This document shows, in pieces, positions 9,629 to 16,878 of a stretch of 64,000 bases of DNA (positions are counted from its first letter, which is position 1; every line of letters begins with the position of its first letter). Below the pieces are notes generated by a model that was given only the letters and a program-made list of their open reading frames with translations, was not told where the DNA came from and ran no database searches. A program made the position numbers and the translations under genes. The DNA comes from Mycobacteroides salmoniphilum (GTDB taxonomy: Bacteria; Actinomycetota; Actinomycetes; Mycobacteriales; Mycobacteriaceae), in NCBI RefSeq assembly GCF_004924335.1, contig NZ_CP024633.1, positions 2,480,001 to 2,544,000 of the forward strand, in the 5' to 3' direction.

Positions 9629-11422
9629 GTGTCGGTACGTGGTCAGTGGCTCAGCTCGTCGCTGTCGCATCTGCATGATGACGAGCGCTCGTCGGCCCCG
9701 CTGAATGAGCGTGAGCTCACAGCCATGAACCGAACTCGCCTGTTCGGCGCCACCGGAACGGCTCTTATGGCGATCGGCGCCCTCGGTGCTGGCGCACGAC
9801 CCGTCATCCAAGATCCGATCTTCGGAGTGCGGCTGCTCAACCTGCCGTCGCGGATTCAAACGGTATCGCTGACGATGACAACCACCGGCGCCGTGATGAT
9901 GACGTTGGCCTGGCTCATGTTGGGCCGCTTCGCTATCGGCAGCCTGCGGAACAAAAACGCCAACGGCGAACGTGGACCGGTCCGCCGGATGTCCCGCGGC
10001 CAGCTGGACCGAACCCTGCTGCTGTGGATTCTGCCGCTGCTCGTTGCGCCTCCGATGTACTCCAAGGACGTGTACTCGTATCTGGCGCAGAGCCAGATCG
10101 CGCGACTCGGCAAGGACCCGTATACCGAAGGCCCGGCGGTCGCTCTGGGGCTGGATCACGTATTCACCCTGTCGGTGCCCAGCATGTGGCGGGAAACTGC
10201 GGCGCCGTACGGTCCGTTGTTCCTATGGATCGGCAAGGGAATCTGCCGACTCACCGGCGATGACATCGTCGCCGGGGCGTTGTGCCATCGACTTGTCGAA
10301 CTGCTCGGGGTGCTGCTGATCATCTGGGCGACGCCGCGTCTAGCCCAGCGCTGCGGAGTCGCGGAGGTCAGCGCGCTGTGGCTCGGCGCGGCCAATCCGC
10401 TGCTACTGATGCACCTTGTCGCGGGAATCCACAACGAGGCACTGATGCTGGGCCTGATGCTGGCCGGCACCGAGCTGGCGATGCGCGGTGTCGATTCGAC
10501 GCGCGCGCTCGTGGGGGTGAGACTGAGGTTGGGCCCTTGGGGGCCCCGCACCCGCGCCGAATGGGCCACCTGGGCGCCGCTGGGCAACCTCCTGGCTGGC
10601 ACGGTGTTGATCACCGCCTCATCACAGGTCAAACTCCCCTCCCTGCTGGCCCTGGGTTTCGTCGGCATGGCGCTGGCACGCCGGTGGGGCGGCGGCGTTC
10701 GCGGTCTCTTCCGGGCAGGCGCGCTGCTGGGCACCGTCACCGGCGTCTGCACGGTCCTCATCGCCTGGGCGAGCGGTCTCGGTTTTGGCTGGATGTTCAC
10801 GCTGGATACCGCCTCCCAGGTGCGCAGTTGGATGTCGCCGCCCACTCTCGTGGCATTAGGCACCGGGCAGGTCGGCATCCTGCTCGGTCTCGGCGATCAC
10901 ACCACCGCGATACTGTCGCTGACCCGCGGCATCGGCATCGGCATCATCGGTATCGCGGTGTCGTGGCTGCTGTTGGTCGTGCTGCGCGGACGCCTGCACC
11001 CCGTGGGTGGGCTGGGTGTCGCCCTCGGCATCACGGTGCTGCTATTTCCGGTGGTGCAGCCCTGGTACCTGCTGTGGGCGATCATCCCGCTGGCCGCGTG
11101 GGCTACCCGCCCCGCTTTCCGTGGCACCGCAATCGGCATCACCCTGCTCGTCGGCATTTTCGGGCCCACAGCCAACGGCGACAGGTTCGCGCTGTTCCAG
11201 ATCATCGACGCGACAGCGGCAAGTGCGATCATCGCGCTCCTGCTCATCGCTATCACGCACGACTATCTGCCGTGGCGTCGGCTGCCTAACGGTGACAAAG
11301 GCGCGCCGCTTACGCTGACTGACCGTGACGCAACCACCGACAAGGACAGCACCACCGGTGCGGATGCGGTCGGTAACGAAGCGATACGGGACAACGACAG
11401 CACTCCACAACCTCAACCTTGA
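9629..11422 (+). CDS. mptB: Alpha-(1->6)-mannopyranosyltransferase MptB
   Basis: Polytopic GT-C glycosyltransferase of 597 aa that uses polyprenyl-phosphomannose to extend the mannan core of lipomannan and lipoarabinomannan. The N-terminal block GATGTALMAIGALGAGARP and the loop SKDVYSYLAQSQIA are strongly like mycobacterial MptB; the acidic DVYSY region matches the early catalytic loop of GT-C enzymes. About a dozen hydrophobic helices follow. It is divergent from sufR, as Rv1459c is from Rv1460. GTG 9629 is preferred because a -10 hexamer sits six bases upstream; ATG 9605 with GGAG at 9596-9599 is an alternative. Its tail overlaps the next gene by 98 bp. Confidence 0.9.
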   Translation: MSVRGQWLSSSLSHLHDDERSSAPLNERELTAMNRTRLFGATGTALMAIGALGAGARPVIQDPIFGVRLLNLPSRIQTVSLTMTTTGAVMMTLAWLMLGRFAIGSLRNKNANGERGPVRRMSRGQLDRTLLLWILPLLVAPPMYSKDVYSYLAQSQIARLGKDPYTEGPAVALGLDHVFTLSVPSMWRETAAPYGPLFLWIGKGICRLTGDDIVAGALCHRLVELLGVLLIIWATPRLAQRCGVAEVSALWLGAANPLLLMHLVAGIHNEALMLGLMLAGTELAMRGVDSTRALVGVRLRLGPWGPRTRAEWATWAPLGNLLAGTVLITASSQVKLPSLLALGFVGMALARRWGGGVRGLFRAGALLGTVTGVCTVLIAWASGLGFGWMFTLDTASQVRSWMSPPTLVALGTGQVGILLGLGDHTTAILSLTRGIGIGIIGIAVSWLLLVVLRGRLHPVGGLGVALGITVLLFPVVQPWYLLWAIIPLAAWATRPAFRGTAIGITLLVGIFGPTANGDRFALFQIIDATAASAIIALLLIAITHDYLPWRRLPNGDKGAPLTLTDRDATTDKDSTTGADAVGNEAIRDNDSTPQPQP

Positions 11423-12263
11423 GGTAGAGCAGGCCCAGGTCTTTGCACTGCTCGGCCCCAACGGCGCCGGGAAAACCACCTCCGTCGAATTGTGCGAAGG
11501 CTTCTTACATCCGGACGAGGGCACCGTCGAGGTGCTGGGCATGGATCCGGTCGCGAAGAACTCGGCGGTGCGCGCACGGATCGGTGTGATGCTGCAGGGC
11601 GGCGGCGCTTACCCCACCGCACGGGCCAGCGAGATGCTCGGGCTCGTGGCCTCATACTCCGCCAAACCACTTGACCCGCAATGGCTTCTGGACACTCTTG
11701 GGCTGACCGACGCCGCCCGCACCCCCTACCGGCGTCTTTCCGGAGGACAGCAGCAGCGCCTCGCGCTGGCATGCGCGCTGGTAGGCCGGCCTGAGCTGGT
11801 GTTCCTGGACGAGCCGACCGCCGGCATGGACGCCCACGCCCGGCTGGTGGTGTGGGAACTCATTGACTGTCTGCGGCGCGATGGCGTCTCGGTGGTGCTG
11901 ACCACGCACCACATGAAGGAAGCCGAGGAGCTCGCCGACCAGCTGATGATCATCGACCACGGCGCGGTGGTGGCCGCCGGTACCCCGTCGGAGCTGATGC
12001 AGTCCGGCGCCGAGAACCAGCTGCGCTTCTCCGCCCCACCACGACTGGATCTGACCCTGCTCACCTCCGCGCTGCCCGAGGGGTACAAGGTCGCCGAGGT
12101 CACTCCCGGTGAGTACCGCGTCGAAGGCGTCGTCGACCCACAGGTGCTGGCCACCGTCACCGCCTGGTGTGCCCGGATGGATGTGCTGACCACGGACTTG
12201 CGGGTGGAGAAACGCAGTCTCGAGGATGTGTTTCTGGAATTAACCGGCAGGGAATTGCGATGA
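11325..12263 (+). CDS. ABC transporter ATP-binding protein
   Basis: 312-aa ATPase of a two-gene exporter (DrrA-like type). Walker A GPNGAGKTTS, signature LSGGQQQRLALA and Walker B LVFLDEPTAGMD are intact, with H-loop TTHHMKEAEE. The C-terminal about 100 residues form the usual extra domain of this type. It matches M. tuberculosis Rv1458c by position, between mptB and the permease. The frame opens at GTG 11325, inside the end of mptB; a later in-frame ATG at 11364 would begin at the first conserved strand and shorten the overlap. Substrate unknown; the envelope context suggests lipid or glycan export, which is only inference. Confidence 0.88.
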   Translation: MTQPPTRTAPPVRMRSVTKRYGTTTALHNLNLEVEQAQVFALLGPNGAGKTTSVELCEGFLHPDEGTVEVLGMDPVAKNSAVRARIGVMLQGGGAYPTARASEMLGLVASYSAKPLDPQWLLDTLGLTDAARTPYRRLSGGQQQRLALACALVGRPELVFLDEPTAGMDAHARLVVWELIDCLRRDGVSVVLTTHHMKEAEELADQLMIIDHGAVVAAGTPSELMQSGAENQLRFSAPPRLDLTLLTSALPEGYKVAEVTPGEYRVEGVVDPQVLATVTAWCARMDVLTTDLRVEKRSLEDVFLELTGRELR

Positions 12264-13054
12264 CCGACACCACACCCCGTTTCGCCCCGGGCACTTTCAG
12301 GCCGGACCCGCGACCGAGCGCCGTGCACACCATGTTGTTCGCGCAGTTCTGGCTGGAACTCAAGCTGCTGCTGCGCAACGGCGAACAGCTACTGCTCACC
12401 ATGTTCATCCCGATCACCCTGCTCATCGGGCTGACACTGCTGCCTCTGGGCCAGTTCCCCGGCTCGCGTACCGACATCTTTGTGCCTGCCATCATGGCAC
12501 TGGCGGTCATCTCCACCGCGTTTACGGGGCAGGCCATCGCCGTCGGGTTCGACCGCCGCTACGGCGCGCTGAAACGCCTGGGCGCCACCGCATTACCTGT
12601 GTGGGGCATCATCGCCGGCAAGGCGCTGGCCGTGGTTACGGTGGTGGTCTTGCAGGCCGCGGTGATCGGCGCGATCGGCGGGGCGCTGGGTTGGCGCCCG
12701 CATCCGTTGGGGCTGCTCCTCGGCGCCGTGGTCATTGCCCTGGGCACCGCGACGTTCGCGGCGATGGGGCTCCTACTCGGCGGCACACTGCGTGCGGAAA
12801 TCGTGCTGGCCCTTGCGAATCTGCTGTGGTTCATTTTCGCCGGGCTAGGGGCATTGACGTTGGAGGACGGTCGCACCACCGACGCGATCCCCCATGCCGT
12901 GGTGCTGCTGGCTCGGTTGTCGCCCTCGGGCGCCCTTTCGGAGGCGCTGGCGGCGGCCATGACGCTGTCGGTGGACTGGTTCGCGCTGGTGGTGCTCGCC
13001 GTGTGGGGCGCGCTCGCCGGATACGGCGCCCTGCGCTGGTTCCGATTCACCTGA
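12260..13054 (+). CDS. ABC transporter permease
   Basis: 264-aa ABC-2 type permease with about six hydrophobic helices after a 30-residue cytoplasmic lead. The first helix lies around LLLTMFIPITLLIGLTLLPL. It overlaps the ATPase stop by four bases (ATGA), so the two subunits are translationally coupled and probably form a homodimeric permease with two ATPases. It corresponds to Rv1457c. In M. tuberculosis the next gene is heme A synthase; here a 5-kb block intervenes. Confidence 0.9.
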   Translation: MTDTTPRFAPGTFRPDPRPSAVHTMLFAQFWLELKLLLRNGEQLLLTMFIPITLLIGLTLLPLGQFPGSRTDIFVPAIMALAVISTAFTGQAIAVGFDRRYGALKRLGATALPVWGIIAGKALAVVTVVVLQAAVIGAIGGALGWRPHPLGLLLGAVVIALGTATFAAMGLLLGGTLRAEIVLALANLLWFIFAGLGALTLEDGRTTDAIPHAVVLLARLSPSGALSEALAAAMTLSVDWFALVVLAVWGALAGYGALRWFRFT

Positions 13055-13069
13055 CCCGATGAGATCGGG
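13055..13069 (+). terminator. Hairpin after the ABC exporter
   Basis: A perfect six-base-pair stem (CCCGAT, loop GAG, ATCGGG) begins directly after the permease stop codon. No T-run follows. It may end the mptB-ABC transcript or only pause it before the DUF899 gene 24 bp further on. Confidence 0.35.
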
Positions 13070-13092
13070 GCCTGCGGCCGGTCTCTATCGGT

Positions 13093-13752
13093 ATGTCCGA
13101 TACCACGCCCCTGCCCCCGATCGTTTCCCGTGACGAGTGGCTTAGCGCCAGCGCCGAGCTGCTGGTTCACGAGAAGGCAGCCACGCGAACCCTCGATGCG
13201 CTGGCAGCGCGGCGTCGCCGGATGCCGATGGTCGCCATGCCCGGCGGTTACACGTTCACCGGGCCCGACGGCGAGCTGTCACTGCCGGATCTGTTCGACG
13301 GGCGTGACCAGCTCATCGTGTACCAGTTCATGGACAACGGACCCGACGACCACTGCTCCGGGTGTGCCTCGGTATGCGACAACATCAGCAGGCATGAGCA
13401 TCTGAACGCCCGCGACACCAGCTTCGCGGTGGTGTCCGACATGCCGTATCCACAGATCGAAGCGGTCCAGCACCGCATGCAATGGTCGTTCCCGTTCGTA
13501 TCCTCCCATGGCACCGTCTTTGCCGGGGATTGCGGCGCCGGAAGAGGATTCGGCATCAGCGTGTTTCTGCGCGACGGCGACAACGTCTACCAGACGTACT
13601 TCAGCACCGACCGCGGCGCAGACAAAATGCGCTTGGACTTTGTACTGCTCGACCTCACACCGTATGGCCGTCAAGAGGATTGGGAGGACTCACCGGACGG
13701 CTGGCCACAGACACCGCCGTATCAATGGTGGCGCTTGCATGACGAGTACTAG
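13093..13752 (+). CDS. DUF899 family thioredoxin-fold protein
   Basis: 219-aa cytoplasmic protein. The middle and C-terminal parts match DUF899 proteins, which have a thioredoxin-like fold: an N-terminal helix (VSRDEWLSASAELLVHEKA), a YTFTGPDGELSLPDLFDGR segment, a strand LIVYQFM and then a cysteine pair CSGC (in DDHCSGCASVCD). The tail ends in PPYQWWRLHDEY, characteristic of the family. No reaction is established for these proteins. It starts 38 bp after the ABC permease. It is the first gene of the block that separates the permease from ctaA, but a separate promoter (13761-13789) serves the genes after it. Confidence 0.85.
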   Translation: MSDTTPLPPIVSRDEWLSASAELLVHEKAATRTLDALAARRRRMPMVAMPGGYTFTGPDGELSLPDLFDGRDQLIVYQFMDNGPDDHCSGCASVCDNISRHEHLNARDTSFAVVSDMPYPQIEAVQHRMQWSFPFVSSHGTVFAGDCGAGRGFGISVFLRDGDNVYQTYFSTDRGADKMRLDFVLLDLTPYGRQEDWEDSPDGWPQTPPYQWWRLHDEY

Positions 13753-13760
13753 CGCCTATC

Positions 13761-13789
13761 TAGACAGCACTCCCGCCGATCGCTACGCT
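13761..13789 (+). promoter_or_regulatory. Sigma-A-like promoter for the oxidase-subunit cassette
   Basis: TAGACA at 13761-13766 and TACGCT at 13784-13789 are separated by 17 bp, the optimal spacing. Transcription would begin around 13796, about 60 bases ahead of the GTG at 13859. Confidence 0.55.
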
Positions 13790-13807
13790 GGGCCCGGCTA
13801 ATTAAAC

Positions 13808-13838
13808 GATCGGTCATATTTTCCCCGTTCGACCGATC
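13808..13838 (+). promoter_or_regulatory. Inverted-repeat operator upstream of the cassette
   Basis: GATCGGTC at 13808-13815 and its exact reverse complement GACCGATC at 13831-13838 flank a 15-base spacer. The dyad lies between the predicted transcription start and the ribosome site, a typical roadblock position for a repressor. The TetR gene at 15983-16546 is the nearest candidate regulator, but nothing links them directly. Confidence 0.55.
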
Positions 13839-13858
13839 ACCTCAACGAGGAGGACGTC

Positions 13859-14554
13859 GTGAAGCACGATCGGTTTCTGATGAGCGCGGGCATCTGGTCC
13901 CCGCTGGCGTACTTGCTCACCTTTGGGTTCGGATGGCTTGTCCTTGCTCACTGGTTTCCACCGATCGCACCGACCAAGAGCCCCATGCAGGTTGCGGAGA
14001 TCTTCCGTAACAACCACTTTGTGCTTGAGCTGGCCGCCGTCTCCATCATGGTCTCCACCGTCGTGCTCGTTCCCACCTCCGCCTTGTTGGTCCTGGTGAT
14101 TCGGAAGATCGAAAAGCAGACCAGCCTGCTGACACTCATGGCCGGTTTCACACTTACCTGTTTCTTGGTGCTGAACTTCTACGCAGGCTTCTCGTTCTCC
14201 ACAGCAGCGTTCCGTGTTGAGCGTTCTCCCGACCTAGTCCAGTACGCCAGCGACGCGGGCTTCCTCCAATTCATCGGCGGAATACCGATGTTCATCATGG
14301 TGTGGATATTGACGGCATACGCCATCCTCGTCACCGACAGAGGACCGGAGCCGGTCGCCCCCCGTTGGTTCGGCTATCTCAACCTGTGGATTGCGCTGCT
14401 GTATCTACCCGAGCTGCTGGTCTTCTTCTTCAAGACCGGGCCGTTCGCATGGGACGGCATCGTCGGATTCTGGATTCCCGCAGTCCTTTTCATCGTGTAT
14501 TTTCTTGTCGCGCCGTTCGTGCTGAAACCGATTGTCAAACGCCACTTTTCATGA
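13859..14554 (+). CDS. Hypothetical polytopic membrane protein
   Basis: 231-aa integral membrane protein that I do not recognise. About six hydrophobic segments are visible, starting near residues 9-30 (SAGIWSPLAYLLTFGFGWLV), with further helices around VSIMVSTVVLVPTSALLVLV, a central FTLTCFLVLNFYAGF, and three near the C-terminus ending in basic KPIVKRHFS. The start is GTG at 13859 with a strong GAGGAGGA site at 13846-13853. The last codon overlaps the next gene by four bases (ATGA), so it is made together with the subunit III homologue and may be an assembly or accessory partner of it. No heme- or copper-ligand pattern is obvious. Confidence 0.75.
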   Translation: MKHDRFLMSAGIWSPLAYLLTFGFGWLVLAHWFPPIAPTKSPMQVAEIFRNNHFVLELAAVSIMVSTVVLVPTSALLVLVIRKIEKQTSLLTLMAGFTLTCFLVLNFYAGFSFSTAAFRVERSPDLVQYASDAGFLQFIGGIPMFIMVWILTAYAILVTDRGPEPVAPRWFGYLNLWIALLYLPELLVFFFKTGPFAWDGIVGFWIPAVLFIVYFLVAPFVLKPIVKRHFS

Positions 14555-15171
14555 CCGCCCAACCGAGCACCGACGTGGGAACCGTCGACGCCACCAATCG
14601 TGGCCGGAAGATTCCGGGCGAACCTGAGTTCTGGATCTTCGTGCTGGGAGACATGGCTCTTTTCGCAGTGTTCTTCATTCTCTGGGGGTGGAACAACGCC
14701 CATCAGCCTGAGCTGTTCGATGCGAATCGCGCGACTCTGAGCAAAGGGATCGGCCTCACCAACACCCTGCTTCTGATCACCAGCTCCACTCTGGTGGCGG
14801 CTGGGCTCACGCGGGCCAGAGATGGCCATGTCCAGGTGGCTCGCCGCCTCTATCAGGGCGCGATGACGCTTGGCGGCGGCTTCCTCGTGCTCAAGGTCGT
14901 GGAATACGAGGCGCACATCCGACACGGAATGAGTGCCGTCAGTAACGACTTCTTCATGCTCTATTTCGTCTTCACCGGCATCCACGCTCTGCACGTCGTC
15001 GCCGGACTGGCCGCGCTCGCACTGGGCGCCCGGCAGTGCACTGCACGGGCGGATCCGGAGCGGGCGGGTACACAGGGGCCGAATCTGGTACTCCTGGAAT
15101 CCGTTGGCGTCTATTGGCACATGGTCGATGTGTTCTGGCTCTTCCTGTTCGCCATCATCTACCTCGTTTAG
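14551..15171 (+). CDS. Heme-copper oxidase subunit III homologue (NorE-like)
   Basis: 206-aa membrane protein of the cytochrome c oxidase subunit III family. The signature N-terminal helix EPEFWIFVLGDMALFAVFF, the HALHVVAGLAAL helix and the closing ESVGVYWHMVDVFWLFLF are all typical. Subunits III of this short five-helix type that start with FWIFxLGD are often NorE, encoded with nitric oxide reductase. No subunit I or II gene is nearby, so it is an orphan here. It is translationally coupled to the preceding membrane protein and followed by a subunit IV homologue 19 bp on. The catalytic partner must be encoded elsewhere. Confidence 0.85.
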   Translation: MTAQPSTDVGTVDATNRGRKIPGEPEFWIFVLGDMALFAVFFILWGWNNAHQPELFDANRATLSKGIGLTNTLLLITSSTLVAAGLTRARDGHVQVARRLYQGAMTLGGGFLVLKVVEYEAHIRHGMSAVSNDFFMLYFVFTGIHALHVVAGLAALALGARQCTARADPERAGTQGPNLVLLESVGVYWHMVDVFWLFLFAIIYLV

Positions 15172-15190
15172 GAAGCCGGTGAGTACGCAT

Positions 15191-15490
15191 ATGGCACTGA
15201 ATATCCGGACTGATACTCCCGTCCGTGTTATCGCGACATGGGCGGTGCTGGTAGCCGCAAGTCTCGCCTCGGCGTTCTTGAGCCATGACCAACTGTCCGC
15301 GATGGGTATCGCCGGCGTTCTGATGCTGGCTGCGTTCAAAGCACTTCTGGTGATGGGCGAATACATCGAAATCCGGCGCGCTCCGATATGGCTCATTGCA
15401 GTCTGCGGCCTCTGGACCGGTGGCGTGTCGTGCTGCCTCATTCTGCTGATCGCCGCACCCGCGTGGACGCTCACATTGTTGGGTCAATGA
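15191..15490 (+). CDS. Cytochrome c oxidase subunit IV-like small membrane protein (NorF-like)
   Basis: 99-aa protein with three hydrophobic helices and little else, matching prokaryotic COX4-type proteins by layout: VIATWAVLVAASLASAFL, then a central helix with FKALLVMGEYIEIRRAP, then a final helix near WTGGVSCCLILLIAAPAW. The phrase FK-x-x-LV-x-x-xYxE-R is the recognisable family feature. It lies 19 bp after the subunit III homologue and should act in the same complex. ATG at 15191 was chosen; the longer upstream frame overlaps subunit III. Confidence 0.75.
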   Translation: MALNIRTDTPVRVIATWAVLVAASLASAFLSHDQLSAMGIAGVLMLAAFKALLVMGEYIEIRRAPIWLIAVCGLWTGGVSCCLILLIAAPAWTLTLLGQ

Positions 15491-15507
15491 GCTAGCGCCA
15501 AGTCTCG

Positions 15508-15513
15508 TACGCT
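15508..15513 (+). promoter_or_regulatory. -10 element for leaderless SnoaL-like gene
   Basis: TACGCT ends six bases before the ATG at 15520, predicting a leaderless mRNA separate from the upstream cassette. Confidence 0.5.
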
Positions 15514-15519
15514 CCTCGT

Positions 15520-15963
15520 ATGGCGGATATCGCGGCAGCCCTGAACCGCTTCGTGACTGCGTTCAACACCAATGACCTGGACCTGGTCATGGAGCATTTT
15601 GCCGATGACGCCGAGTACCTCCCCGGCGATGGGTCACGGCATATCGGATTGACCGCCATTCGTCGCGAATTCGAACCGCAGTTCACCGGCGCCTACGGCG
15701 CAATGACATTCGACGAGCACGACCGGCTGATCGATCAGTCCGCACGCAAGGCGACCATTCGGTGGACATGCCGCCACGACATCCGGGCACGCCAGTCCCC
15801 GACGCGACTGCTTGGTGCGGCGACTCGCCTTGCGGCGTTTGCCTTCCCCCGTTTCGGATGGGAAGGCTTGGACGTCTTCCACTTCGACGCGGACGGGAAG
15901 ATCACCGGCAAGTACTCGTATTCCAATTACGTAGTACCCAGGATCAGTCGACGACTCGGCTAG
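15520..15963 (+). CDS. SnoaL-like / NTF2-fold protein
   Basis: 147-aa soluble protein with the cone-shaped NTF2-like fold. It starts with a helix ALNRFVTAFNTNDLDLVMEHFADDAEY, the hallmark opening of SnoaL-like domains, and ends with the strands WEGLDVFHFDADGKITGKYSYSNY. Such domains serve as small-molecule isomerases or hydrolases, or simply as binding modules, so no reaction can be assigned. A -10 hexamer six bases before the ATG suggests its own leaderless transcript. It converges on the TetR gene with a 19-bp gap. Confidence 0.75.
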   Translation: MADIAAALNRFVTAFNTNDLDLVMEHFADDAEYLPGDGSRHIGLTAIRREFEPQFTGAYGAMTFDEHDRLIDQSARKATIRWTCRHDIRARQSPTRLLGAATRLAAFAFPRFGWEGLDVFHFDADGKITGKYSYSNYVVPRISRRLG

Positions 15964-15982
15964 TCGTGCGGATATCTCGCCC

Positions 15983-16546
15983 TCAGCCGGGAGTGGCCCG
16001 CAATGCCCGGTACGCGGCTCGGCCGACAATTTCGGCCAGGTCCGCGGCCGACCATCGCGGTTCGGGACTGAGCATCAACCGGATGGCCCCCTCGCTGATC
16101 GCCAGGAGTGTTTCCACCAGCGGGGGCATAACAAAGTCGACATCGCGCACCTGCCACCGCTGCAGCAGGGGGCGCATGACTTCGCAGATCTGCGCCCGGA
16201 TCTGCGAACGCCCCTGCGAAATAGCCTCGGCAAGAACGGGATCTGACTGCGCCGCCGCGATGATCTGCCACGAGGCCGGGCGTCCCGCGACGTCGGCAAG
16301 CAGAGCTCCGAATCCGTCGACGAACATCTGCTCGACGGAGCTTGTCCGCCGCGGCGGAAGGATCGCACGCAGACTGGTCAGAGCCAGCCGTGTTTCGCGT
16401 TCCAGCAGCTGCGTCAGTACCTCACTTCGCCCGTTGTAGCACGCATACACAACGGGGCGGGTAACGCCCATGCGCGTGGCGATAGCAGCCATCGTCACAT
16501 TCGCCACGCCCTGTTCAGCGGTGATCTGCAGGGCCGTATCCAGCAC
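15983..16546 (-). CDS. TetR family transcriptional regulator
   Basis: 187-aa repressor. The N-terminal helix-turn-helix is VTMAAIATRMGVTRPVVYACYNG (about residues 16-40), as in TetR proteins, followed by an all-helical ligand domain. The only in-frame start after the upstream stop is GTG at 16546, which leaves a rather short first helix; an RRRAQ stretch typical of the family lies just upstream but has no start codon. Good candidate targets are the GATCGGTC dyad at 13808-13838 and the GTAGGA repeats at 17976-18016. It lies 99 bp after the small membrane protein gene on the same strand, so it may be the last gene of the DUF2236 operon. Confidence 0.88.
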   Translation of the reverse strand: MLDTALQITAEQGVANVTMAAIATRMGVTRPVVYACYNGRSEVLTQLLERETRLALTSLRAILPPRRTSSVEQMFVDGFGALLADVAGRPASWQIIAAAQSDPVLAEAISQGRSQIRAQICEVMRPLLQRWQVRDVDFVMPPLVETLLAISEGAIRLMLSPEPRWSAADLAEIVGRAAYRALRATPG

Positions 16547-16645
16547 CTGCGCCCGCCTGCGCTCCGGTCCGAGATGTTCGGCCCGGGCGCGCGGATTCGT
16601 CGAGGCTGGCGGCGCGGTGACGGTGTCCTCCTACGGCTGGCCCGG

Positions 16646-16861
16646 CTACTGCAGATACACGTTGGCGATGATGAGCACCGGCCAGGCGACAATTTCTCCC
16701 AGCATAGAGAACAGCTTGTCCAATCCGGTGAGTTGTTCAAGGTGGTCACGGTGGGTCATCGCCCAAATCACGCCAATCACGAAGTACGGCACGCCAACGA
16801 CGATCGCCAGATAGACGAGCTGGCGGATGCTGAGGCGACGGTCGAGCAGATCCTTGATCAT
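16646..16861 (-). CDS. Small two-helix membrane protein, hypothetical
   Basis: 71-aa protein with two hydrophobic segments: LVYLAIVVGVPYFVIGVIWAM in the middle and MLGEIVAWPVLIIANVYLQ at the C-terminus, joined by a polar HRDHLEQLTGLDK loop. No family recognised. I place the start at ATG 16861, preceded by an AAGGA site; an alternative ATG at 16882 overlaps the DUF2236 stop by four bases and would add seven residues. Either way it follows the DUF2236 gene directly, so it may anchor or assist that protein. Confidence 0.65.
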   Translation of the reverse strand: MIKDLLDRRLSIRQLVYLAIVVGVPYFVIGVIWAMTHRDHLEQLTGLDKLFSMLGEIVAWPVLIIANVYLQ

Positions 16862-16878
16862 GATGTGTTCCTTCTCAA

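Noticed and set aside
11325..11422. Possible frameshift fusing mptB with the ABC ATPase
   Set aside because: Both proteins have normal family length and the ATPase has its own start; separate genes in M. tuberculosis as well.
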